Source of the DNA: Teichococcus rhizosphaerae
GTDB taxonomy: Bacteria > Pseudomonadota > Alphaproteobacteria > Acetobacterales > Acetobacteraceae
NCBI RefSeq assembly: GCF_002631185.1
Contig: NZ_PDNU01000008.1
Coordinates: forward strand, 1-64,000
Direction: 5' to 3'
DNA: 64,000 nucleotides
Under the pieces are notes generated by a model. It searched no databases. It had not been told where the DNA came from and saw only the letters and a program-made list of their open reading frames with translations. A program made the position numbers and the translations under genes. The first letter of the stretch is position 1. Each line of letters starts with the position of its first letter. Positions 55,932 through 64,000 of this stretch are shown one piece after another.

Positions 55932-56804
55932 TCAGGGCGGCAGCAGCACCCGCAGCGGCCCCGGTGCGTCGTCGATCTCGACGGGAAGGGCGCCGGCCGG
56001 GTCGCCATCCATCTGCGCCAGGGCCGCAGGGCCTTCCAGCCGGACGGCCTTGGCGCGCCGGATCTCCACGCCCGCCATGCGGGGAAGCAGGTTGAGCGGC
56101 AGCGCCGCGCCGTAGAGCGCCGTGGCCAGCGCGCCGGAGCGGCGGAACAGCACCACATGGAAGCCCTCCTCGCCAGGCAGCGCCTCGGGCGCCAGCTCGT
56201 AGCGGCCGGCATAGAAGCGGTTCTTGGTGACGACGACGCTGGCCGCGACCTCGGCCTTGCCGTCGATCCAGGCGGTCACCGGCGGGAACCGGTAGGCGGA
56301 GAGCTGCCGGACCGTCTGCCAGACATAGGCGCCGCGGCCGATCTGCCGCTTCAGCGGCAGGCTCAGCTCGGCGACCACGGCCGCGTCGAAGCCGGCGCCC
56401 AGCATCTGCAGAAAAAGCCGCGTCCGCCCGTCCGCGAAGCGTGCCATGCCGGGACGGAGCGCCGCCATCCGCCCCTGCGCCAGCACCATCGCGGCGCGCT
56501 CGGGTGTGCGGGGGATGCCGAGCTCGCAGGCCAGCACGTTCACGGTGCCGAGCGGCAGGATGCCGAGCGCGGTGCCGCTGCCCGCCAGCCCGCTGGCCAC
56601 CTCGGCAATGGTGCCATCGCCCCCCGCCGCGGCCACCACCCTCCTCCCCTCCCGCGCGGCTTCCCGCGCGATCTCCTCGGCATGGCCGGCATGGGCGGTC
56701 GTGGCCAGTTCTGCCTGGATGCCCTGCTCCAGCAGCACCGAGAGGATCCGGGTCATGTTCCGCCGCCGGGTGGGCCCGGCGGTGGGATTGAAGATGATCA
56801 GCAT
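55932..56804 (-). CDS. Diacylglycerol kinase family lipid kinase (YegS/BmrU type)
   Basis: The 290-residue protein begins LIIFNPTAGPTRRRN and has the nucleotide-binding GGDGTIAEVASGL near residue 60 and ILPLGTVNVLACELG near 82, all diagnostic of the DAGK catalytic domain. The C-terminal beta-sandwich has MDGDPAGALPVEI. Such enzymes phosphorylate diacylglycerol or other lipids at the membrane surface. The upstream gene on the same strand encodes a PAP2-type membrane phosphatase, so the pair may handle lipid phosphates. Confidence 0.88.
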   Translation of the reverse strand: MLIIFNPTAGPTRRRNMTRILSVLLEQGIQAELATTAHAGHAEEIAREAAREGRRVVAAAGGDGTIAEVASGLAGSGTALGILPLGTVNVLACELGIPRTPERAAMVLAQGRMAALRPGMARFADGRTRLFLQMLGAGFDAAVVAELSLPLKRQIGRGAYVWQTVRQLSAYRFPPVTAWIDGKAEVAASVVVTKNRFYAGRYELAPEALPGEEGFHVVLFRRSGALATALYGAALPLNLLPRMAGVEIRRAKAVRLEGPAALAQMDGDPAGALPVEIDDAPGPLRVLLPP

Positions 56805-56862
56805 GCGGCGCGGCTTGCCTCTCCGAGAGCGGTTCCCGGTGCTGTCGTCATGCGGGGGCGCC

Positions 56863-58230
56863 TCAGTCGGACGTTCCCGCGACGGCGCCGAGCCGCCAGA
56901 GCTGCGTGTCCTGCACGCCCCGCTCGAGCCGGAGCAGCACCCGCTCGGCGGAGAAGCAGAGGGCCACGGTCCCCAGCATCAGCAGCGGCGCCAGACCCGG
57001 AATGCCGGTCGGGTCGAGGATCTGCCGGATGATGAGGGACCAGCCGAGCAGGAGAACCACGCCCAGGCCGAGCGGGACCCAGCGCTGGGGCCGGGCCAGC
57101 GGGACGCCGAAGGCGCAGATGGCGCGCACCAGCAGCACCAGCGGAACGGCGACCACGAGATCGATGAAGTAGTGCTCTCCGAGGCCGAGCGTCGCCAGGG
57201 CGGTGCCCAGGGCAAAGGCGATGGCGCCCAGATGGGCCAGCGGACCTTCCTGCCGGGCGGCGAGGTAGATCAGCAGCGCCCAGGTCATGTGCAGGGAGGG
57301 GACGGCGTTGCGCGGATTGGCGGTGTTGACCACGGTTTCGGTGGGCAGGGCGGCGAGGTGCCACATGGCCTCGGCGAAGCCATCGCCGAAATAGGGCCGC
57401 GGGCCGATCGCCGGCATCATGACATAGAGGCCGTAGCCGATCACGGCGGCCACCAGGCAGGCGGGGATCAGCCCCACCCCCGTCCGGCGCTGCGCCCGCT
57501 CCTCCAGCGCCGCGACCACATACATGGCGAGCGGGATCTGGAAGTAGATCACCAGGTGCAGGACGTGCAGCAACGGCGCCTCGCGGAACATCAGCCCGAC
57601 CAGCGCGGCTGGCTGGAAGCCGAGCGCCGCGTCCAGGCGGATCAGCATGTTGTCCTGGAGGTTGGGCAGCAGGGGAATGGTGGCCAGGATGCAGGGCCAG
57701 AGGAGCAGGTGGCCGAATGGCACCGCCAGGGCGGCGGCCAGCATGTCGAGCGACCGCTGCCGGCGCGGGCCGGCGCTGGTCAGGACCTGGTGGGCGAGGA
57801 ACCCCCAGGTCGCCACCCCCAGCCCGAAGCCGGGGAAGAGGAGGAGGTTGAGGGGGTCGCGGCCCGCGAGGAGATGCAGGCAGATCCGCACCGCCTCAAG
57901 GCCGAGCCCGATGCGCAGCACCCGCATCCGCTCCGCGCGGGTGCTGAGGATGGCGAACAGGGCAAAGGCCGCCAGCGCGGCGGGAGACAGGAAGGTGGGG
58001 CTGAGATAGTGGCTCGGCGCGACGATGCCGAGGCTGCGCGATATGACTTCCTGCAGCAGGAGCAGGACAAGGGCTGCACCGGCCAGCAAGCGGCACAAGG
58101 GGAAGATCTGCTGCGCGTGGGTGGAGGGGAGGATGCGCTCCAGGCGTTGTCCGGAGACACCCTTGGAAGGGGCGGGGTTGTTTGGAAAATTTGTTATCAT
58201 TTCGTGAATATTCTGATTCTTTATAGACAC
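56863..58230 (-). CDS. PAP2/Aur1-like membrane phosphatase or phosphotransferase
   Basis: This polytopic protein (455 aa, about eleven hydrophobic helices) has the PAP2 catalytic elements in its middle: NAVPSLHMTWALLIYL near 307-322 and GEHYFIDLVVAVPL near 350-363, which hold the two catalytic His and the Asp. The layout with a long N-terminal membrane domain resembles inositolphosphotransferases of the Aur1/Ipt1 group. It precedes the lipid kinase gene by 58 bp on the same strand. The start may be GTG at 58230 or ATG at 58200; upstream DNA is AT-rich. Confidence 0.8.
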   Translation of the reverse strand: MSIKNQNIHEMITNFPNNPAPSKGVSGQRLERILPSTHAQQIFPLCRLLAGAALVLLLLQEVISRSLGIVAPSHYLSPTFLSPAALAAFALFAILSTRAERMRVLRIGLGLEAVRICLHLLAGRDPLNLLLFPGFGLGVATWGFLAHQVLTSAGPRRQRSLDMLAAALAVPFGHLLLWPCILATIPLLPNLQDNMLIRLDAALGFQPAALVGLMFREAPLLHVLHLVIYFQIPLAMYVVAALEERAQRRTGVGLIPACLVAAVIGYGLYVMMPAIGPRPYFGDGFAEAMWHLAALPTETVVNTANPRNAVPSLHMTWALLIYLAARQEGPLAHLGAIAFALGTALATLGLGEHYFIDLVVAVPLVLLVRAICAFGVPLARPQRWVPLGLGVVLLLGWSLIIRQILDPTGIPGLAPLLMLGTVALCFSAERVLLRLERGVQDTQLWRLGAVAGTSD

Positions 58231-58657
58231 TCCGCAAGGCTTCTTTGCCTGCCCTCCGATGCCCTCACAGAGGGTTCATTGCGCCTCCCTCACCCACCGT
58301 CTTTGCCTGTTTGCCGTCTGCCCGCCGGCTTGGCGTGTGGCGCAACGCACCAGAACCCGCGCGGCATCCTGCCTTCCGGTGACGGCGCCGGCAGCCGGCT
58401 GCACGGCCGCGGCAACATGCTCCCGCACAGTCTCCATCGCCGCCCGGATGGCCGCGAGGGCCTCCGACACCAGCGGCAAATCTGCTCCATCGCCTGGGCC
58501 GCTGGCTCGCCTGGACAGCGCAGCTTGTCCGCCGCCCCGGCATGACCGAGGTGCCGGCCCCGGGCCTCACGACAACCCCTAGACGCCTTGCCCCTCCTGG
58601 GTTAGTAAGCCGCCGCCGTCGCGCTTCACCTCAGGGCGTGCGGCAATCATGGCGCAG
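58231..58657. other. 427-bp spacer before tRNA-Glu, no firm gene
   Basis: The stretch is AT-rich next to the PAP2 gene start, where its promoter must lie. A minus-strand frame at 58276-58479 (67 codons from TTG, with GGAG nearby) could encode a small helical protein, but it has no recognisable family and is not called. Nothing else is evident. Confidence 0.4.
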
Positions 58658-58733
58658 GTCCCCATCGTCTAGAGGCCTAGGACACCAGCCTTTCACGTTG
58701 GTAACACGGGTTCGAATCCCGTTGGGGACGCCA
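58658..58733 (+). tRNA. tRNA-Glu(TTC)
   Basis: The acceptor strand starts GTCCCC at 58658 and pairs with GGGGAC ahead of G-CCA, ending at 58733. The anticodon loop CTTTCAC has anticodon TTC, and the T arm GGGTTCGAATCCC is perfect. CCA is encoded. Confidence 0.97.
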
Positions 58734-58940
58734 TCTCTCCGGCCTTCGCGATCCATTCCCGGAACCAGATCGCTGCCGAGGCGCCTGGAAATGGGGCGCC
58801 CTCCTTCTTCCCAGTCCATGCCAAAGGCTGAGCCGAAAGGCTGCGCCTTCCCCTTATCCCGGCGCGGGATGAGAGGGCGGAAAACCCGGCGCCTTCTCGG
58901 ATGTTCCTGAGGCGGGAACTTCCTCCCGAAGGATGCTGAG

Positions 58941-59864
58941 ATGTTCATGCGCGTTGACAAGCTTCAGGCAGCCCTTCCGGCACCCCGGAAGGCCGATCCG
59001 AACGCAGCCGCCGCCCTGCAGGAACTGCTGGGCGGGAAATATGGCGAGATGTCGACCCTGGGCAACTACATGTTCCAGAGCTTCAACTTTCGCAGCAAGG
59101 ACAAGCTCAGGCCGTTCTACAGCCTGGTCGCCAGCATCACCGCCGAGGAGCTCGGCCATGTCGAGCTGGTCAGCAACGGCGTCGCGATGCTGGCCAACGG
59201 GCCGGACAATGACGGCGACATGGCCAGCGGCGGCGACATCTCGAAGACGCCGATGGAGGCGATGAAGGACATCCGTTCCTTCGCCAGCTTCGCTTCCGCC
59301 GGCGGCGGCGCCCTGCCGGTGAACAGCAACAGCATGTCCTGGAACGCGGACATGGTGACCACCACCGGCAACGTGGTGGTGGACCTGCTGCACAACTTCC
59401 ACCTCGAATGCGGCGCGCGCCTGCACAAGCTGCGCGTCTATGAGACCCTGTCCGATCCGACAGGCCGCGAGGTCTGCGGCTACCTCCTGGTGCGCGGCTC
59501 GGTGCATGCGCATGCCTATGCGCTGGCGCTGAAGCAGATCACGGGGGTGGAGCTGGAGAAGTTCCTGCCGACGCCGAACATTCCGCTCGACAAGATCCCG
59601 GAGTGCCAGAAGTACCTCCAGGAAGGCTCGCACCGCCGGCTCTACACCTGGAGCCCGAACGACTACAAGGAGATCTCCGGCATCTGGGGCAATGGCGAGC
59701 AGGCCCTGCCGACCGATCCGCCGGGTGAGCTGGAAGTGGTGGACGGCATGCCCGAGGGCGGCAAGATCCACCAGCTGACGGGCATCCCCTCGGCCTTCAC
59801 GCCGGACTACGCGCCCGAGGAGATGTTCGAGATCGCCACCAAGCTCTACAAGGCGTCCCGCTGA
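58941..59864 (+). CDS. Manganese catalase
   Basis: This di-manganese enzyme breaks down hydrogen peroxide without haem. The 307-residue protein has the four-helix ferritin-like core. Metal ligands lie in GGKYGEMSTLGNYMFQS near residue 32, ITAEELGHVEL near 66, FHLECGARLHKLRVYE near 150, and GSVHAHAYALAL near 185. The long C-terminal extension that wraps the neighbouring subunit is present. GAAGGA lies 8 bp upstream of the ATG. It is monocistronic and convergent with recJ. No regulator is adjacent. Confidence 0.93.
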   Translation: MFMRVDKLQAALPAPRKADPNAAAALQELLGGKYGEMSTLGNYMFQSFNFRSKDKLRPFYSLVASITAEELGHVELVSNGVAMLANGPDNDGDMASGGDISKTPMEAMKDIRSFASFASAGGGALPVNSNSMSWNADMVTTTGNVVVDLLHNFHLECGARLHKLRVYETLSDPTGREVCGYLLVRGSVHAHAYALALKQITGVELEKFLPTPNIPLDKIPECQKYLQEGSHRRLYTWSPNDYKEISGIWGNGEQALPTDPPGELEVVDGMPEGGKIHQLTGIPSAFTPDYAPEEMFEIATKLYKASR

Positions 59865-59869
59865 GGAAA

Positions 59870-59894
59870 GCGGCCGGCCGACAGGGCCGGCCGC
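59870..59894. terminator. Hairpin between Mn-catalase and recJ
   Basis: GCGGCCGGCC (59870-59879) and GGCCGGCCGC (59885-59894) form a perfect 10-bp stem with a 5-base loop, 6 bp after the catalase stop. No T run follows; it may serve both convergent genes. Confidence 0.65.
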
Positions 59895-59936
59895 CATGCC
59901 CGGCGGCAGCGCCCTCCGCGCAGGAGGGCGCGACGG

Positions 59937-61748
59937 TCAGGCCATGGCCGCGTCCTGCACATGCAGGCTGACCGAGACGTTACCGTTCCAGCTCTCGGCC
60001 CTGAGCGCGCCGCACAGATGCACGGGCACGCCGCGGCTGTTCAGCAGCAGATCCGCCAGCGCGCCCTCGCGCGCCCGGAAGCACACCGCCTTCAGCCGGC
60101 CCCCGCCCTCTCCCTCGACAAAGGCGCGGATGGTGTTGCCTTCCTTGCCCACCCGGTCGGCCCGGACGATGCGGGCGCGCGGGAAAACGAAGACCGGCTC
60201 CTCGTTGCCGGCGCCGAACGGCCCGAGGCGCGCCACCTGCTCCACCAGCGCCACCGTCGCGGCGGGGACGAGCAGCGTCCCGTCCACCACAAGGTCCGCG
60301 CTGGTTGGCAGGGTGGCGGCGTGGGAGAGGTGCTCGTCGAGGAAGGCGTGGAAGGCGTCGCGCTGCTCCATGCGGAAGGAGAAGCCGGCCGCCATGGCAT
60401 GCCCGCCGCCGGTCGCCAGCAGGCCCGACTGGCGCGCCGCGATCACCGCCGCGCCAAGATCGACCCCTGGCACGGAACGGCCCGAGCCCTTGGCCAGCCC
60501 TTCCGCCACCCCCGCCACGCAGACGGGACGGTTGAACTTCTCCTTCACCCGCCCCGCGACGATGCCCACCACCCCCGGATGCCAGCCCTCGCCGCAGACG
60601 AGCAGCGCCGGGTGCCCGGCCTCGGCCTGCGCCTCGGCCTGGGCGAAGGCGGCGGCCAGCACCTCGCTCTCCACCTCCTGGCGGCGGCGGTTCACCACAT
60701 CCAGGCGCTCGGCCATGGCGCGGGCCTCGACGGGGTCGTCGCAGGCCAGCAGGCGCAGGCCGAGATCCGGCTCGCCGATGCGGCCCGAGGCGTTGATGCG
60801 CGGCCCCAGCAGGAAGCCCAGCGTGTAGGCGGAAGGCGCGTCGCGCGCCTGTGCCACCTCCAGCAGGGCGGAGATGCCGGGGCGCTCGCCGCGCGCCATC
60901 ACCTTCAACCCCTGCGTCACCAGGGCGCGGTTCAGGCCGGTGAGCGGCATCACGTCGCACACCGTGGCCAGGGCCACGAGGTCGAGCAGCGAAAGGAGGT
61001 TGGGCTCGGGGCGGTCGGCGAAGAAACCGGCGCGGCGCAGCGTGCGCAGCGTGGCGATGGCCGCCATGAAGGCCACCGAGGCGGCGCAGAGATGCCGCAG
61101 GCCGGAGGTGCAGTCGAGCCGGTTGGGGTTCACCGCCGCCGCCACGGCGGGCACGGGGCCCTCGGATTTGTGGTGGTCCAGCACCACCACATCCGCCCGG
61201 CCCCGCGCCGCCTCCAGCGCCTCATGCGCGGCGATGCCGCAATCGACGCAGACGATCAGCGTGGCCCCTTCGGCGCAAAGCGCGGCGATGGCGGCGGGGT
61301 TCGGGCCATAGCCCTCCTTGAGCCGGTCCGGCACATAGGCGCGCACCGGGCAGCCCAGCCCCCGCAGGAAGCGCAGCATCAGCGCGCCGGAGCAGGCGCC
61401 GTCCACATCGTAGTCGCCGAACACGGCGACGGGCTCGCCCGCCTGCACGGCCCGCGCCAGACGCGCGGCGGCGCGGTCCATGTCCAGCAGCACCGAGGGA
61501 TCGGGCAGCAGGGCGCGGAGGGTGGGCTCCAGGAAGACGGGAGCCTGCTCGATGCCCACGCCGCGCGCGGCGAGGAGCTGCCCCACCAGCTCCGGCAGGC
61601 CGAGGCGCTGGGCGATGGCGAGGCCGATGCGGGAATCGCCCTGCCGCCAGATCCAGCGCCGCCCCTGCGCGGAGTGGGCGACGCCCAGCACCGCCTCGGC
61701 CGGCATCCCCTCCCCGTGCGTGACGATGGCGTCAGTCAACGAAAGCAC
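59937..61748 (-). CDS. recJ: Single-stranded-DNA-specific exonuclease RecJ
   Basis: RecJ degrades single-stranded DNA 5' to 3' in recombination and mismatch repair. The chain (up to 603 aa) has FGDYDVDGACSGAL near residue 95, VVLDHHKSEGPVP near 173 (the DHH motif), and the DHHA1 part with GGGHAMAAGFSF near 445. An OB-fold C-terminal domain ends it. The start is uncertain: GTG 61748, TTG 61739 (overlapping the glpX stop) or ATG 61706 are possible. The gene follows glpX without a gap, so the two are co-transcribed. Confidence 0.94.
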   Translation of the reverse strand: MLSLTDAIVTHGEGMPAEAVLGVAHSAQGRRWIWRQGDSRIGLAIAQRLGLPELVGQLLAARGVGIEQAPVFLEPTLRALLPDPSVLLDMDRAAARLARAVQAGEPVAVFGDYDVDGACSGALMLRFLRGLGCPVRAYVPDRLKEGYGPNPAAIAALCAEGATLIVCVDCGIAAHEALEAARGRADVVVLDHHKSEGPVPAVAAAVNPNRLDCTSGLRHLCAASVAFMAAIATLRTLRRAGFFADRPEPNLLSLLDLVALATVCDVMPLTGLNRALVTQGLKVMARGERPGISALLEVAQARDAPSAYTLGFLLGPRINASGRIGEPDLGLRLLACDDPVEARAMAERLDVVNRRRQEVESEVLAAAFAQAEAQAEAGHPALLVCGEGWHPGVVGIVAGRVKEKFNRPVCVAGVAEGLAKGSGRSVPGVDLGAAVIAARQSGLLATGGGHAMAAGFSFRMEQRDAFHAFLDEHLSHAATLPTSADLVVDGTLLVPAATVALVEQVARLGPFGAGNEEPVFVFPRARIVRADRVGKEGNTIRAFVEGEGGGRLKAVCFRAREGALADLLLNSRGVPVHLCGALRAESWNGNVSVSLHVQDAAMA

Positions 61749-62715
61749 GCGGCTTCAGGGAGAAGTTGTGGTGCGCCTCGATGTAGCGGACGGTGCCGGT
61801 CTTGCTGCGCATGATGATGGAGTGGGTGTAGGCCGAGGTCGGGCCGCGGCGGACGCCCTTGAGCAGCGGGCCGCCGGTGACGCCGGTGGCGGCGAACATC
61901 ACGTCGCCCTGCGCCATGTCCTCGGCGGTGAGCTTCTTCTGCGGGTCGGTGATGCCCATCTCGCGCGCGCGGGCGATCTGGCCCTCATCCTCGTAGAGCA
62001 GCCGCCCCTGCATCTGGCCGCCGATGCAGCGCAGCGCCGCCGCCGCCAGCACGCCCTCCGGCGCGCCGCCCGAGCCGAGATACATGTCCACCCCCGCATT
62101 CGGCTGCGAGACGGCGATGAGGCCGGCCACGTCGCCATCGGGGATCAGCATGATGCGCGCGCCGACCTCGCGGCAGGCGCGGATGATCTCCTTGTGGCGG
62201 TCGCGGCCGAGGATGCAGACGACGAGGTCGTTGATCTCGGCCTTCTTCGCCTTGGCCAGCTCGCGCAGGTTCTCGCCCGGGGAGGCATCGAGATCGACGA
62301 CGCCCGCCGGCAGGCCGGGGCCCACCGCGATCTTGTCCATGTAGATGTCGGGCGCGTGCAGGAAGCCGCCATCCTCGGCCACCGCGAGCGTGGCGATGGA
62401 GTTCGGCCCGCCGGTGGCGCAGATGGTGGTGCCCTCCAGCGGATCGACCGCGATGTCGACCTTGGGGCCGCCCAGGCCGATCTTCTCGCCGATGTAGAGC
62501 ATCGGCGCCTCGTCCATCTCGCCCTCGCCGATCACCACCGTGCCGCTGATGGCAATGGTGTCGAAGGCCTTGCGCATGGCGTCCACCGCCGCGCCATCGG
62601 CGGCGTTCTTGTCGCCGCGGCCGATCCAGCGGCTGGCGGCCAGCGCCGCAGCCTCGGTGACGCGCACCAGTTCGAGGGCGAGATTGCGGTCAACGGGGGT
62701 GGTGTCGCGGCGCAT
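61732..62715 (-). CDS. glpX: Class II fructose-1,6-bisphosphatase
   Basis: GlpX removes the 1-phosphate from fructose-1,6-bisphosphate in gluconeogenesis. The 327-residue protein has GEGEMDEAPMLYIGE near 60 with the metal Glu/Asp residues, VDPLEGTT near 88, and GGAPEGVLAAAALR near 190, all matching the family. The ATG at 62715 has AGGAG 6 bp upstream; an upstream in-frame extension is rejected. It lies between hom and recJ on one strand, an order shared by many alphaproteobacteria. Confidence 0.96.
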   Translation of the reverse strand: MRRDTTPVDRNLALELVRVTEAAALAASRWIGRGDKNAADGAAVDAMRKAFDTIAISGTVVIGEGEMDEAPMLYIGEKIGLGGPKVDIAVDPLEGTTICATGGPNSIATLAVAEDGGFLHAPDIYMDKIAVGPGLPAGVVDLDASPGENLRELAKAKKAEINDLVVCILGRDRHKEIIRACREVGARIMLIPDGDVAGLIAVSQPNAGVDMYLGSGGAPEGVLAAAALRCIGGQMQGRLLYEDEGQIARAREMGITDPQKKLTAEDMAQGDVMFAATGVTGGPLLKGVRRGPTSAYTHSIIMRSKTGTVRYIEAHHNFSLKPRAFVD

Positions 62716-62784
62716 GGTGGCTCCTGTCTTTCCCGGTGCGGGTCCTGACCCGGCGCGAGGCCGGCACAGCCCCGCCAACGCTCG

Positions 62785-64000
62785 TCAAAGGGATTCGATG
62801 CGGATCAAGGCGGGCGGCTCCAGCACCGCCTCCAGCGCGCCGATGCGGGCCAGGGCGGCGCGCATCGCGGATTCGTGGCAATCATGCGTGGTCAGCACCA
62901 CCGGCACCGCCTCGCCCGGCGCGCGGCCGCGCTGGATCATCGATTCCAGGCTGATGCCGTGGTCGCGCAGCGTGGCGGTGACGTCGGCGATGACTCCGGG
63001 GCGGTCCAGCACCATCAGGCGGAGGTAGTAGGCGCCGTGGTGCTGCGCCATGGGCAGCGCCGGCTCGCCGTCCAGCGCCGCCGCCGCCGCGCCCCAGACG
63101 GGGGTCTGCCGGTTGCGGGCGATGTCGATCAGGTCCGCCGCCACGGCGCTGGCGGTGGGGCCGGCGCCGGCACCGCGCCCTTCCAGCACCACGCGGCCCA
63201 CGAAGTCGCCCTCCGCCACCACGGCGTTGAACACGCCATCCACCCGCGCGATGGGGTGGCTCGCCGGCACCATGCAGGGATGCACGCGGGTGGCGATGCC
63301 CCCCTCCTCCCGCTGCGCGATGCCGAGCAGCTTGATGCGGTAGCCGAGCTCGTCGGCCAGGCGGATGTCGAGGGCGGAGACGGCGCGGATGCCCTCCACA
63401 TGCACGTCGCCGAAGGCGACGGGGCGGCCGAAGGCCAGCGCCGCCAGGATGGCGAGCTTGTGCGCCGCGTCCACGCCGTCGATGTCGAAGGAGGGGTCGG
63501 CCTCGGCGTAGCCGAGCTTCTGCGCCTCGGCCAGCACGTCGGCGAATTCGCGCTTCTGCTCGCGCATGTTGGTGAGGATGTAGTTGCAGGTGCCGTTGAG
63601 GATGCCGGTGACGCGCCGGATGCGGTTGCCCGCCAGCCCCTCGCGCAGCGCCTTGATGGCGGGAATGCCGCCCGCCACCGCCGCCTCGTAGGCGAGCGTC
63701 GCGCCCGTCGCCTCGGCGGCCCGGGCCAGCTCCGCGCCATGCAGGGCGAGCAGCGCCTTGTTCGCCGTCACCACCGGCTTGCCGGCGGCGAGCGCCGCCT
63801 CCACCAGGGCGCGCGCCGGGCCGTCGCTGCCGCCGACCAGCTCCACCACCACATCCGCCTGGCCGTCGGCGGCCAGCGCCACCGGGTCCTCGTACCAGCG
63901 CAGGCCATCGAGCGAGACGCCGCGGTCGCGGCTGCGGTCGCGTGCCGAGACGGCGGTGACGACGATCGGCCGGCCGGCGCGGGCGGCGATGATCTCGGCA
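62785..64000 (-). CDS. hom: Homoserine dehydrogenase, N-terminus outside the window
   Basis: This enzyme reduces aspartate semialdehyde to homoserine, the branch to threonine, methionine and isoleucine. The frame continues to the right edge without a stop, so the N-terminal NAD-binding segment lies outside. Visible are VVELVGGSDGPARALVEAAL, KPVVTANKALLA with the catalytic-site Lys region, GGIPAIKALREGLAGNRI, GTCNYILTNM, and a C-terminal ACT domain (LMVLDRPGVIADVTATLRD) that usually gives threonine feedback. The gene is first of hom-glpX-recJ as seen here. Confidence 0.96.
   Translation of the reverse strand, partial: AEIIAARAGRPIVVTAVSARDRSRDRGVSLDGLRWYEDPVALAADGQADVVVELVGGSDGPARALVEAALAAGKPVVTANKALLALHGAELARAAEATGATLAYEAAVAGGIPAIKALREGLAGNRIRRVTGILNGTCNYILTNMREQKREFADVLAEAQKLGYAEADPSFDIDGVDAAHKLAILAALAFGRPVAFGDVHVEGIRAVSALDIRLADELGYRIKLLGIAQREEGGIATRVHPCMVPASHPIARVDGVFNAVVAEGDFVGRVVLEGRGAGAGPTASAVAADLIDIARNRQTPVWGAAAAALDGEPALPMAQHHGAYYLRLMVLDRPGVIADVTATLRDHGISLESMIQRGRAPGEAVPVVLTTHDCHESAMRAALARIGALEAVLEPPALIRIESL

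Noticed and set aside
58276-58479. 67-codon minus-strand frame before tRNA-Glu
   Set aside because: A TTG start with a nearby GGAG is possible, but there is no family match or other support.

Overview
This is a GC-rich bacterial chromosome segment. Gene content and order fit an alphaproteobacterium, most likely an Acetobacteraceae member of the Roseomonas type. The pointers are an AarC-type succinyl-CoA:acetate CoA-transferase, a DUF3309 micro-protein, phasin, clpS-clpA, an overlapping glmU-glmS pair, and a hom-glpX-recJ cluster. The taxonomic call is inference from gene content only.

Bases 1-3243 are accessory DNA, less GC-rich than the rest. They appear to be the end of an integrated mobilizable element. 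They hold the tail of an unrecognised protein, an AT-rich block of iteron-like and inverted repeats, a candidate oriT, a MobV-type relaxase gene, a probable RNase H-fold protein, and a run of hairpins. The block stops at a 3' fragment of a tRNA-Gln(CTG) gene whose 5' half is missing, as expected for the distal att site of a tRNA-targeting element. The integrase and intact tRNA would lie left of the window.

From 3.4 to 29 kb the genes are mainly housekeeping: gabD, a DUF3309 micro-protein, membrane proteins, glmU-glmS (amino-sugar precursors), a glycolate-phosphatase-type HAD protein, tRNA-Val, an EF-hand protein, a D,D-carboxypeptidase with a long Ala/Arg tail, phasin, clpS/clpA, an aspartate-dehydrogenase-like protein, an M20 peptidase, an EamA exporter, greB, an HWE-type kinase, an Uup-type ABC-F protein, an FAD oxidoreductase, and a LysR regulator divergent from aarC.

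From 29.5 to 36.3 kb lies a complete RND efflux locus. A TetR-family regulator, a small lipoprotein and a TolC-type channel form one strand. The adaptor and RND pump are divergent, with a shared operator candidate between them. From 36.4 to 46.3 kb are NDH-2, purU, a BaiN-type flavoprotein, a large MscS-type channel, a GNAT acetyltransferase, eutBC without microcompartment genes, and a DedA protein.

From 46.5 to 58.2 kb are a secreted GH26-like enzyme with an RTX tail, an orphan histidine kinase, a YqaA-family protein, a carbamoylase-pyrE overlapping pair, an EEP hydrolase, a collapsed sulfate-transporter locus (a substrate-binding-protein start fused to a CysA end, then a frameshift), a lipid kinase and a PAP2/Aur1-like membrane phosphatase. 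From 58.6 kb to the right edge are tRNA-Glu, Mn-catalase, recJ, glpX and a homoserine dehydrogenase gene that runs off the edge.

The sequence shows no CRISPR array, rRNA or insertion sequence. The most unusual material is the element end at the left edge, the sulfate-transporter chimera, and two tandem duplications that repeat a gene's stop codon in different frames.
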